Source: Asterias rubens | Taxonomy: Eukaryota; Echinodermata; Asteroidea; Forcipulatida; Asteriidae | Direction: 5' to 3' | Assembly: GCF_902459465.1 (NCBI RefSeq) | Contig: NC_047065.1 | Span: forward strand, 186,001-250,000 | Length of the DNA: 64,000 nt | Shown here: positions 1-9,503 of the stretch, one piece after another | How the letters are laid out: each line of letters begins with the position of its first letter | Position numbering within the stretch: the stretch's first letter is position 1 | Notes under the pieces: model-generated | Databases searched by the model: none | Told to the model about the DNA's origin: nothing | Seen by the model: only the letters and a program-made list of their open reading frames with translations | Translations under genes and position numbers: made by a program

Positions 1-229
1 TATACACGTACCTGGAAATATTGTTTGCCGTTGTAGGCAGAGCCAGAATGGCTACACCAGTAGGCGTTTGGCGGACAAAGTTTGCCATGATTGGCAACTG
101 CATGTTGGCTCAGGAGGGTTGGGTGTGGTTTGCTGTAGTGGGTAGGGCAACTATTTACATGCTGGTTTTAGGGATGGGTGGAAAAAGGGGTATCATAATC
201 ATTGTAATCTCCGTTCTCTCTTTACATAG

Positions 230-550
230 TTGGTGAAGTAAGACTAGTTGATGGTGAGGAACCAACCCAGGGGCGTGTCGAGGTCTACAACGGAACCCTC
301 TGGATGTCTATCTGTGGATTCCAATGGACATTAAAGCATGCCAAAGTAATCTGTCGTCAGCTCTCCATGCCCCTCGCAACAGGAGCCACCAACGGAGGGC
401 GCTTCAAACCTGGGACTGGGATGATCCTGGCTGATAATCTGGACTGCACAGGCTTCGAGGCCAATATATTTGATTGCCCTTATGAGCGGAGTGATCTGAG
501 GTGTGATCACAGCATTGATGCTGGGGTGATTTGTGGTGTATGGTCGCATG
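230..550 (+). CDS. SRCR gene 1 exon: SRCR domain type C
   Basis: Acceptor tttacatag at 221-229 and donor gtaagt at 551. It is 321 bp, phase 1 at both ends. It encodes VRLVDGEEPTQGRVEVYNG, then CRQLSMP, DNLDCTG and GVICG, with six cysteines. The CRQL.MP and EPTQG signatures match the C-type domains of genes 2 and 3. The donor region is duplicated 54 bp downstream (see 517-624), so the exon may have two usable 3' ends. Confidence 0.88.
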
Positions 551-2653
551 GTAAGTGGGTCAAATTATATGATGTTGGAGTGATTTGTGGTGTTTGGTCG
601 CATGGTAAGTGGGTCAAATTAAAGCAAAGCTATTTTCAAATAAAACAATAGAATTAGCTGTTAAACTGCTTAGCAACCAACAAGACCTATAGTTAAATGC
701 AAAAAAAGAAGAGATATTTGCCTGACATTTCGTCTCAAGCAGAGCCTTTCTCTGCTAGATGAGAACAATACAAGAGACACAAAGGTATATAAGTGTAACA
801 GGAATATAGAGAGAGAGAGTCAGAAAGCAAACAGCAATAAGCATGGGGGTAAACAATGAATCGGGAGAAAGGGGGGTTGGGGCTGGAGGGAAGGGGTTTT
901 ACCACAAACAAAAAACAAGATCAAAGGTGGGAATAGAGAGAAAATGGAATCAATTAGTGAATGAATGTCAATCTTTTGTTTCTGCAGCAAAAGAGTTTGA
1001 TGTTCGCTTGACGGGTACACTAAGCATGCTGGAAGGCAGAGTGGAAGTGTTCTACAGGGACCAGTGGGGCACTGTCTGTAATTCAAACACAGGGTTCGAG
1101 AACAATGTGTTGTTGGACAAATACTGGGACCTTAAGGATGCCCAGGTGGTGTGTCGTCAGCTTGGCTACCTGACGGCCCAACAATCCTACAGAGAAGATT
1201 TACTGATGACAGAGACGTCGTTGCCAGTAGCTGTTACAAATCAACGCTGTACTGGGATAGAAGTCAATCTAGGAGAATGCAATGCGGATTGGGAAGTTTT
1301 GTTTTGTGCACGCTACCAGGAAGCACAAGTTGTATGTGACCCCCGTCATAGAGTAGAAAGTAAGTATGAGCAGTCAATGTTACGTTTGGTTGATTTAACG
1401 CAAGTCTGGACATTTTGTAATCCATGGTTTTTTACCAGTCCTGAATCACATCATGTGTATTTGGAAGATACGAGCACAGCATTATCAACAAATCAAATAC
1501 AAGGACTTTGAGGATCCTGTTGCGTGCAAAACATCGTTTCTAATCCTTTGGTAGTGAGAAAAACAAAATCTCTAACAAACGTTGACCTTGACAACCTTAA
1601 GAATATTTGTCTGCTTGATTGCCAGTAGACAACATGTATAAAGGTGTGAATTGAATGTTTGCATTTATCAGCTGGCACTTCAATAAGATACAAAGAGGAT
1701 TTTACATTCATCTGTTCAAATATGTATTTTAAAACTCTACCTGATGAATTTCTACAGGTTTTGATGTTCGCTTAGTTGGAGGTCATCATCCTAACCAAGG
1801 TTTTGCAGAAGTCCTCTATGAGGGAGATTGGAAATCAATTTGTAGCAGAGAGTGGGACTTGGATGATGCTGACGTCATCTGTAAACAGCTTGGGTATCCC
1901 TATGCTGTCTATGCTCTTGTTGACAATCAAGAACTATCGGCGTGGACGATGAATAAGTCAGACACATTTCTAGATAGAGTTGAATGTACTGGAAACGAGA
2001 CTAACCTAGCAGAGTGCCTTATGAGTTATACATCAACAGCCTTGTGTGGGACCACAGAGAAAGCTGGTATCGTTTGTATGAGTGACAAGTATCCAAGTGA
2101 AGATCCACGTAAGTTAATATTTGGGGGGGGGGGGGGGTTTGTAGGGAATAAAACATCACATAGGTGGTTTTTGTTACTGTTTGACACTTTCAATATCATT
2201 ATTAATAAGTGCACCTTCAGTTTCTCAATTTATTAAGGGGGAAGAAGGTTTCACATTGTTCTTTGAAGTGAAAAGGCTCAAATTATTTGTTGATAATTGT
2301 TTTTCTTAAATCCAGGTGATAAAGAAGGTGTGGACCTCTCCATGATCCTCACAGTAGCACTCATTGTCTCGGCTGTCATCTTTCTCTTAATTGTCTTCTT
2401 ATTCATCTTGGCTAAGTACAAGAAACACATCGCTCAAAAGCATCTACCGTTATCACTCCCAGGAACACCACAGCAAGATCAGGTTCCCCTGACACCCCGA
2501 TCAGCAGCAGATGAAGAAGAGCCAGCAGATAACCCACCTCCTTACGAGGAGACCCTTAGTGATTTAGGAGACAAACTGACTCCTCTACCTGTCTTCAAGG
2601 CTATAAAAAGGGGTTATGAGGATCCCAACCGAGCGAGTGGCACCGAAGTGTGA
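230..2653 (+). CDS. SRCR gene 1, 3' part: SRCR(C)-SRCR(D)-SRCR(E)-TM-tail
   Basis: 3' half of a scavenger receptor cysteine-rich type I membrane protein; its 5' part lies left of the window. Exons are 230-550, 988-1359, 1758-2108 and 2316-2653, all joined at phase 1 with GT-AG borders. The first three each encode one SRCR domain (RVEV, W..IC, CRQL and C.G.E..L..C patterns). The last encodes a short stalk, a hydrophobic helix (about MILTVALIVSAVIFLLIVF), a basic stop-transfer (KYKK) and an ~85-residue cytoplasmic tail. The tail has a PPPY motif (WW-domain ligand type) and ends GTEV, a class I PDZ-ligand form. The three domains match domains 6-8 of the two - strand SRCR genes, so the whole gene probably had eight. 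Surface recognition is inferred from the family. It converges tail-to-tail on gene 2. Confidence 0.9.
517..624 (+). repeat. 54-bp tandem duplication spanning an exon end and its splice donor
   Basis: Positions 517-570 and 571-624 are near-identical 54-bp units. Each holds the last SRCR codons (GVICGVWSHG) and a gtaagtggg donor. Since 54 is a multiple of three, the second donor (gtaagt at 605) would add 18 in-frame residues and keep phase 1. The reading frame stays open through the second unit. Confidence 0.85.
650..975 (-). mobile_element. Penelope-like element 3' terminal fragment in SRCR gene 1 intron
   Basis: The intron between the C and D exons aligns with 36545-36905: GAATTAGCTGTT, then CCTGACnTTTCG, a run resembling AGCAGAGnCTTTCTC, then GGGGTnAA.AATGAAT, a G-rich stretch and ACCACAA. 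At 36 kb the same sequence lies beside a GIY-YIG reading frame, so both are probably the same Penelope-like 3' tail. It ends within about 15 bp of the next splice acceptor. Confidence 0.6.
988..1359 (+). CDS. SRCR gene 1 exon: SRCR domain type D with inserted loop
   Basis: Acceptor tttctgcag at 979-987, donor gtaagt at 1360; 372 bp, phase 1-1. It encodes EFDVRLTGTL, EGRVEVFYRDQWGTVC and AQVVCRQLGYLTAQQ, with six cysteines. About 11 extra residues (around NSNTGFENNVLLDKY) sit between the WGTVC strand and the W.L.DAQ helix, where sister domains have only a few residues. An upstream ORF extension from 843 is transposon-derived and not part of the exon. Confidence 0.88.
1758..2108 (+). CDS. SRCR gene 1 exon: SRCR domain type E
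   Basis: Acceptor tttctacag at 1749-1757, donor gtaagt at 2109; 351 bp, phase 1-1. It encodes FDVRLVGGHHPNQG, DADVICKQLGYPYAVYAL, VECTGNETNLAEC and ends SDKYPSEDPR. The PNQG start and the E/DxYPSxDPR exit peptide are shared with the last SRCR domains of genes 2 and 3. A ~14-base G run lies about 17 bases inside the following intron. Confidence 0.9.
2316..2653 (+). CDS. SRCR gene 1 last exon: TM helix and cytoplasmic tail (PPPY, GTEV end)
   Basis: Acceptor aaatccag at 2308-2315, entry phase 1, stop TGA at 2651-2653. It encodes DKEGVDLS, one TM helix, KYKKH, then a proline- and acid-rich tail with NPPPYEETL and a C-terminal SGTEV. Unlike genes 2 and 3, the whole tail is on the TM exon. PPPY suggests Nedd4-type WW-domain binding and TEV a class I PDZ partner; both are inferred from motif classes. 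Confidence 0.9.
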
Positions 2654-2806
2654 TGTTAGCCTCAGTCATGTTAGCCTCTGTTCAAAGTGTAAGAATAGGC
2701 AATTGACTACCTTCCTTCCATCCAGAAAAAAATAGCACCTGAACAGAGACATGGCTTCATTGTACATCACTCTGGTAGACCCGGTTTGAAATTTAGTTTT
2801 CTGGTA

Positions 2807-2859
2807 AATAAATGTCCAACACAAAAGTTGTTCTGAGTGGCCATCTTTTATTGAATAAA
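2807..2859 (+). promoter_or_regulatory. Polyadenylation signals of SRCR gene 1
   Basis: AATAAA occurs at 2807-2812 and again at 2854-2859, 154 and 201 bases after the gene 1 stop. Either could define a short 3' UTR. Confidence 0.6.
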
Positions 2860-4137
2860 AGCCTCAATATACACATTTAAGTGATGCCAACTGATTCTGC
2901 CGTCAACAACTACATTTTTACAGGCTCAAAATTGGCAGTGATTGGTGACTGTTCAGTTTAAAAGAAAATGGTATTCCAGTTAAAATGTCATAAAATGTAA
3001 GTTACTTCGACTGGTACCCTGTTTGTTTTCGCTCAGCAAGCTAAAGTTGCTGAGTAAGTCTTCATGCTGTATTGTAACAGCTTTGTAAATTGGGTTTAGG
3101 AACACAAGCTACTGTTCCACACTGCTATGTTGCTAGGTGAAGTCTGGAACCACACAAAGCTTTTCATGTCCCTGTATCCCCTAGTCTTTGCCTTGGTGCC
3201 CCTTCAAAAGATCTCTATAGATTTTGCAAATAAAAAAAGGCTTGCCCCTAAAGATGAAATTTCAGAGTATGCCATGGCAAGATTTTAAAAAACAGCGGTG
3301 GATACAGCACAAAAGCTACATGTACACTGAGTAACAACCAGAGTATATGCACACATTGATCATATCATCACAAATGATAAACTCCTTGAGTTAGATCAGT
3401 CCACTGTGCCAAACGGTGAGAAAATACTCAGCAATAGCAGTTTATAAAATTACCCTGTTATGAGCTGTGATTGGTTCTGGATAACTCAAATACTCAGCCG
3501 TTCTTCAGAAGAATGCCAAGTGAGATACAGTATTCAGCAAATAAATTGTATATTTACAAGTGTGCAAGATACAACTTTTTTTTACCAAACTGTTATACGA
3601 CTTTGAATTTGAATTTTCATCATGATAAAAGTTACAAAGAATCATTGTAGGCCTATAACAAGTATGATAAATTGGTTACACTGCGAACCTCTAATAGACT
3701 GTTATCATGGGACACCCATTTGATTTTCTACCATTCAAATAAATGTAACCAAACCAAGGCTGGAAAGCGAAATACTCTGGTTTCTTTTTAAGATTAGCTT
3801 CTGGTAAATATTAGCTTCCATTACTGTTATGGAATATAGGAACATGACCAGAATGGTAGTAGTACTTGTAGCATAACAATTAAAACTCATCCCTTCGTAG
3901 GCTCCTTGTACTCTTGGCCTAAAAGCTGCTCACGCACAAATATCAGCTTTACCTCTAAATAATTATGCTTTCCAACCAGACAGTTACAAGCCAAAATACC
4001 ATGTCATAGGTAAAATGCTGCTGAGCAGAAATTGTAAGCAATACTTGCTGCTTTAGGCCTCTCTATGAAATTGAGCCCAAGTGCCAACACCCAACTACTT
4101 GAACCTTTCATTAATCTATTGCTACTATTACTCACAC
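2860..4137. other. Non-coding spacer, no gene seen
   Basis: AT-rich sequence downstream of gene 1. No reading frame with coding character, tRNA-like unit or tandem array was seen. Confidence 0.5.
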
Positions 4138-4700
4138 AGATTTTGACAAATGTTTTACAATTCACCACTTAAAAATACATAAACATTTTACACATCTTTG
4201 TTTTTCTTCATGCAATTAAAAAAATAACATCTGTTTGTGAAAGGCAAGACCCAACTGACCATCTTGGATGGAACAATTCAATTTAATAGCTGGAGTTAAA
4301 TGCACTGAGGTGGATTTGACAAAGAGTAATGACTAGTTTGATCTCCTCATCCTTACATAAGACTAGCATTACGTCTTTAATGTCTCCTCTTAACTCTTTG
4401 TGAAAATTGACCCCTGGACATGTTTGCAAAGACCAATTGTCTCACTTATTGTATACCAACATAAGCATCAAAAAACAAATCTGTGAAAATTAGGCTCAAT
4501 TGGTCATCGAAAGTGCAAACAAATAGTGGAAAAAAACCCATTAACATATTGTATTTAATACACATGCCCACTGCCTATAAAACAGATTTTGGCAAATACG
4601 TTTTACAATTTACCACTTACAAATGAGTTAATAATTTACATATCTTTTCTTGCATGCATTTTATATTTAAAAAATTATGCGAAAGGCAAGATCCAGTTAA
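4138..4700. repeat. Diverged ~120-bp direct repeat (4138-4260 and 4581-4700)
   Basis: Both copies run CAGATTTTG.CAAAT, TTTTACAATT.ACCACTTA, a CATATCTTT-like stretch, CTTCATGCA or TTGCATGCA, and GAAAGGCAAGA.CCA. About 440 bp separate their starts. Positions 4395-4540 between them contain a degraded copy of the MITE family seen intact at 29519-29875 (AGACCAATTGTCTCACTT, CTGTGAAAATT.GGCTCAATTGGTC). Confidence 0.55.
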
Positions 4701-4704
4701 AGTA

Positions 4705-5310
4705 TGATGCAGTAGTTAACAATAACTCCCAATTCACAAACCTCTGTAATATGTACAGACAGATACAAACATCACCTTAGAAAAACTCTACCAATCGTCA
4801 AGACAACTTGCATACTTTTTATTTCATAGAACACGATACGCTTACAATTAAAGGTGTAGATTGTTAGGAAACATTACCCTTCTGAAAGGTGCATACTCCA
4901 AGATGCAACAAAATCTCCAATTTAAGTTGTGCAAATAGTGTATTAAACTGAAGTAACCCATTTGTATTTATTGGTAATTGACGCCACTTAATTGACCAAG
5001 GTTGAGACCCTTATCATTACCAACTATAGCCAAAATTCCATTGCAATTGGACACAGTTAGTGGCTTCTACAGTTAACCACTTACAGTGTAGCACTTTGGG
5101 CAGGTATTTGTTTGTCGGTTTTTGTTTGTTTGTCGGTTGTTTGGTTAAGCTTCCCACCAAGGGAACTAGGCAAACTCACACAAGGGGATATAAACACCAA
5201 GCTGGCCACAGCCAATCTCTCTCATACAAACATTTTAAATTGCACAAACCCAGAAATTGTGATTCAGTAGATAGATGGCAATACTGATTCTAATCATTGT
5301 GAAGTTAGGG
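4705..5310. other. Non-coding spacer, no gene seen
   Basis: Mixed-composition spacer with low-complexity TTTGTTTG runs near 5105-5145. Short frames here lack family motifs or splice context. Confidence 0.45.
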
Positions 5311-5314
5311 TAAG

Positions 5315-5385
5315 CTTTGGAGGATTTGAACCACCAACCTTGTGAATGCACGTCCTACAGTTTAACCACTGGACCATGGTATAGA
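5315..5385 (-). mobile_element. tRNA-derived SINE head, - strand
   Basis: On the - strand, a box A-like TGGTCCAGTGGTTAAACTG is followed about 30 bases later by a box B-like GGTTCAAATCCT. Stem pairing is poor, which points to a SINE head rather than a functional tRNA gene. Confidence 0.55.
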
Positions 5386-5399
5386 TAAAAGCACAATAA

Positions 5400-5800
5400 C
5401 AAATAGTGGTATGGTTTGTTTTAAAGTTGTTATTGTTTTCAATAATTTTGAAAAATTTGATGAGACCGATCTCACAAATCTACTTAATGGTCAATTTGAA
5501 AAAAATTTAAATAATAATTATTACTTTGTCATAGAAAGGTAAAAGAGTATGTAATGATAACATATAACTGAGTAAAAACTATGAAAAATTCTTTCATAAT
5601 GTAAAAATGTAGCACTTTGACAGTAGACAAATCTGTGCATAACAGAGACATAATGTAATAATTTGGCAGGCTAATCATCCTTCCTCGCAGCTAAGAGCTG
5701 AATTGCGAAAGGCTCAGCTGCAATGTGTTCTAGAAGCAGGCATCATCAACCCATTATGACCACGGAGCACAGCCAAGATTGAAAGTGTTTCTGGAAAACC
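5400..5800. other. AT-rich spacer, nothing recognised
   Basis: Strongly AT-rich stretch between two tRNA-like SINE heads. No gene, array or long inverted repeat was seen. Confidence 0.45.
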
Positions 5801-5839
5801 ATTGTGACACAGCAGAGAACCAACACACAACTCAACTCA

Positions 5840-5925
5840 CATTATGGCCCTGGCTGGGTATCGAACCAGGGTCACCTTGGTGAGAGGCGAGCGCTTTACG
5901 CAAAAGCCAACCATGCCACCCTGTA
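5840..5925 (-). mobile_element. tRNA-derived SINE head, - strand
   Basis: The - strand reads GGTGGCATGGTTGGCTTTTG, GTAAAGCGCTCGCC, then GGTTCGATACCCAGCC: box A- and box B-like elements in the right order. It abuts the LINE remnant beginning near 5945. Confidence 0.55.
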
Positions 5926-5944
5926 CATGTATTCATGGATCCTC

Positions 5945-7795
5945 CCTCAAAATAACTGCCACCTACAATACCTTGGAGTCGTGATCAATCATAACCTCAC
6001 TTGGCCTGACCATGTCAACAGTGTTGTCTCCAAGGCAAATAGGACTCTAGGTTTCATCTGGCATACGGCAGGTGGTACATCCCCAACTGCATTAATGTCC
6101 CTTAACAGATCCCTTGTATTACCTATTCTTGAGTATGGGCTGTCTGCATGGTGCCCATATACAACACTTTCAGCAAAACTTGAACGTGTCCAAAGGAGAG
6201 CTACGAGGATGTTCCTTAGGCAACAACGAGGTGCAATGTTGTACGATGACAGACTCAAAACTCTAAACTGGCAAACGCTTGAATCCAGACGACAAAGACT
6301 CATTGTGCAATTCACCACTAGTTGTTTATTTGGTTTAATTAATTAGGCATGCAACTCTTGAGCCGAAAATACGCGGAACATTTTTCCTGATCACGTGGTT
6401 CACTTGCCTTCTAACAACGTCTGGTTCCCGCCGCATATCTTAAGACCTTTCTATTGCAACGTCACAGCCCGAGTTTTCGCCAACCGAGATATGAAAACTA
6501 TATGTAAAGCCATAAATGCAAATCAAAAACAGATAGCCATAGTTTATAAAGCATGTTACACAAATATGCAAAAATATGTTGAGTTTATTGGAAACAAATC
6601 AACCAATCATAAGAGATACTTCAGCTGATGAATCTTTACAGAAAATGTTGAATTTGGTCACCATTTTTTTAAAACACGATTACATGTAATTGTTTTGCCA
6701 ACATTCGGCCGTCCATGCCAACCACCGCAACAATGGAAAGGTCTATAACAATTCTACGGAGCCAGACTGTGCCAGGTATGCTGTACCAGGAAACTTGTGT
6801 CTGTGTCTGGACTGTGTTATGTTTTTGTATGTGTAAACTTCCGCGGAGCCAGACTTTAAAAATCCTGAATCTTTACATGTGTTTCTTTTCAATAAGCAAC
6901 GTTTCTTTCGGCGGGATTTCTTTTTTCATGCAGCGTGATTTTGTTTTACGCGGAGTTTTTTCGTAACGGCGGATTTCTATTTTAAGAAACGCGGAAAATC
7001 GCGGATCAGTGGAAGAATTGCATGCTTGATTAATTGTCCCATCATCAACTTGAATACCTCTGTCAATACCCGGCACACCGATACACTTGTATTCAACCAT
7101 TTGTATGTTAGAACCCTCAGCCTAAAAAACACTTCAGTTCATTCTTTCCCTCGTGTTTGGAGCAGTCTGCCAACAAATATCTGCAACTCCCTCACCCTCG
7201 ATTCATACAATTGTTTTAAAAGATACCCGTGTCAGCTCTTCCAGAACCTGTAGAGTTTTTCCAAATTGTTTTTAATTTATCTGTTGATAAATGTTAGCCC
7301 TTTTCTTAATTTCTATATTTTTATTTCCTCATTTGTTCATTGTTTTTAGGTCAGCTTTTTTTAAACTCAAATGTGCACTTCCAAATAATCTTGCTACATA
7401 CAAATAGGTTTTTCTTAACATATACATATTTATTTTGTTCTTAATATTTATTATATTTTCCAAAGTTTATCTTTACTGTTTTTAAATGTTTGTTAAAGAT
7501 TCTATTCCTATTTTAAGATTGGATTGATAGGCTTTCGAGTCACAGTGGTTAGGTTCACTTTTATTAATCCTGGCCATCTTAGAATGGGCTTGTCCTGTCT
7601 GTTTTTATAATTGTCTTGCTTGATTGCCAGTGCTCTGTCTCATTCAATCATTGGTTTACAATTGTTCTAGGTATCATAAGTTTACATTCATTGTTTCTTA
7701 TACTGTTATATTTCTTTAGTACATGTATACGGTAATATTGTATCTCGTTCTGTTTGTTGAAATCTTGGCCGAATAAATAATAATAATAATAATAC
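5945..7795 (+). mobile_element. LINE (non-LTR retrotransposon) 3' remnant, split by a DNA transposon
   Basis: Two in-register pieces of a LINE ORF2 C-terminus. Positions 5950-6345 encode QYLGVVINHNLTWPDHVNSV, KANRTLGFIW, ILEYGLSAWCPY and LERVQRRATRMF; 7026-7252 resume with LINCPIINLN and end VHSFPRVWSSLPTNICNS..L..FK, then a stop. This C-terminal pattern is typical of Jockey/CR1-like reverse transcriptase proteins. The 3' UTR runs to CCGAATAAATAATAATAAT near 7771-7795. The catalytic core is missing, so it is a 5'-truncated dead copy. A sister tail lies at 39300-39680. Confidence 0.8.
6347..7025. mobile_element. 679-bp non-autonomous DNA transposon inserted in the LINE
   Basis: The left end GCATGCAACTCTT (6347-6359) is the inverted complement, with one mismatch, of the right end AAGAATTGCATGC (7013-7025). 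Flanks TTAATTAATT (6335-6344) and TTGATTAATT (7026-7035) look like a 10-base target duplication with one mismatch. Removing the insert rejoins the LINE frame (GLIN to LINC). No transposase frame was seen; the superfamily is not assigned. Confidence 0.75.
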
Positions 7796-7867
7796 AAATA
7801 TGTCACAGGTAACCTAGGAATTACACAATACATGATTCAGTTTATATGATTCAATCCAAATATCTTC

Positions 7868-8760
7868 TATCAATGTCTATGGCAGTCCACAAACAAAATA
7901 TATCAAGTTATAATGTCTTATATCAATGTCTATGGCAGTCCACAAACAAAATATATCAAGTTATAATGTCTTCTATCAATGTCTATGGCAGTCCACAAAC
8001 AAAATATATCAAGTTATAATGTCTTCTATCAATGTCTATGGCAGTCCACAAACAAAATATATCAAGTTATAATGTCTTATATCAATGTCTATGGCAGTCC
8101 ACAAACAAAATATATCAAGTTATAATGTCTTCTATCAATGTCTACTGCAGTCCACAAACAAAATATATCAAGTTATAATGTCTTCTATCAATGTCTATGG
8201 CAGTCCACAAACAAAATATATCAAGTTATAATGTCTTCTATCAATGTCTATGGCAGTCCACAAACAAAATATATCAAGTTATAATGTCTTCTATCAATGT
8301 CTATGGCAGTCCACAAACAAAATATATCAAGTTATAATGTCTTATATCAATGTCTATGGCAGTCCACAAACAAAATATATCAAGTTATAATGTCTTCTAT
8401 CAATGTCTATGGCAGTCCACAAACAAAATATATCAAGTTATAATGTCTTCTATCAATGTCTACTGCAGTCCACAAACAAAATATATCAAGTTATAATGTC
8501 TTCTATCAATGTCTATGGCAGTCCACAAACAAAATATATCAAGTTATAATGTCTTCTATCAATGTCTATGGCAGTCCACAAACAAAATATATCAAGTTAT
8601 AATGTCTTATATCAATGTCTATGGCAGTCCACAAACAAAATATATCAAGTTATAATGTCTTCTATCAATGTCTATGGCAGTCCACAAACAAAATATATCA
8701 AGTTATAATGTCTTCTATCAATGTCTATGGCAGTCCACAAACAAAATATATCAAGTTATA
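7868..8760. repeat. 53-bp minisatellite, about 17 copies
   Basis: Unit TATCAATGTCTATGGCAGTC, continuing CACAAACAAAATATATCAAG then TTATAATGTCTTC (53 bp). Copies are nearly identical. Variants recur: CTACTGCAG at about 8143 and 8461 (six units apart), and CTTA in place of CTTC several times, consistent with multi-unit amplification. The period is not a multiple of three, so frames across it are fortuitous. Confidence 0.95.
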
Positions 8761-9440
8761 CTTTCCAAAAAGAAAAACTCCCAAAACAACCCAGATTGGA
8801 CTCATTCAAAAGTAGGTGACAAATGAGAACTGTCACATTTGTTTCTGTGCCAATACACATAGAATCTATACAAGTTGCATACATGATGCAATGTGTGATG
8901 TGCATGGAACTAAACCCTTTATGGTAATTGTATGTGCACTGCACAGTCATGATATACACGTACATGCATGGGCTTTTTGTGTATTTATTTGTAGTGATCA
9001 CTCGCATAAACAGACTTGTCAAACCATTTTATAAACTTGAAAATATTATTGCTTTTAGATTTTGCACTAAGACCCTTGTTTATGGGAACATATGAGGAAA
9101 GTTTGCCTCACTCAGAGGACTTCAGTTTCACTCCATCAACCACCGCTGTTTCAAACCCTGACGTCAGTGCATGTGATATGAAAAACACTTTCTGATAATA
9201 ATAATAACCCTTTTTTCTGATGTGCCCTTTGATTCTGAGCAGCATAAACATCAACCTCTCAAAACAAATTTCTGAGAGATTTTTTGTTGCTGCTTAAACT
9301 CTGGAAAGTGGCAAACCACTTCTTCGGAAATAAATCTTTACTCACCGGGTATTTTGCATTAAAGTAAAATCAGCTGCTTATCATCAACAGCACAAACGGC
9401 GCCCTCTATAGACAATGCACATCCCAGCTGTCGGCAGAGA
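8761..9440 (-). other. Likely 3' UTR and downstream flank of SRCR gene 2
   Basis: Lies just beyond the proposed gene 2 terminal exon. An AATAAA on the - strand (plus TTTATT at 8984-8989) is a candidate poly(A) signal about 450 bases past the stop. No other gene was seen. Confidence 0.4.
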
Positions 9441-9503
9441 CTACACCGCTGTTTGTGAGGACTCTACAGGCAGATTTTCCTCATCATGCTTGGGTGGCAG
9501 GTC
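9441..9503 (-). CDS. SRCR gene 2 proposed terminal exon (20 aa, ends QTAV)
   Basis: Pyrimidine-rich acceptor CCCTCTGTTTGTCATTGAAG precedes 9503. The exon continues the TM exon's phase 0 frame: DLPPKHDEENLPVESSQTAV then TAG (9443-9441). The ending SSQTAV is a class I PDZ-ligand form and resembles the gene 3 ending (ADQSSL). No homology search was possible; support is splice phase, acceptor quality and the parallel with gene 3. Confidence 0.55.
   Translation of the reverse strand, partial: DLPPKHDEENLPVESSQTAV

Noticed and set aside
843..987. N-terminal extension of the ORF covering the gene 1 D exon (MGVNNESGERG...)
   Set aside because: It is Penelope-like tail sequence before a clear splice acceptor (tttctgcag, 979-987); the homologous exons begin at that junction.
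5989..6318. 109-codon - strand frame
   Set aside because: Antisense shadow of the LINE reverse transcriptase C-terminus on the + strand.
7868..8760. CRISPR-like array
   Set aside because: Contiguous near-identical 53-bp units without variable spacers, in an animal-type genome: a minisatellite. The same applies to the other arrays.
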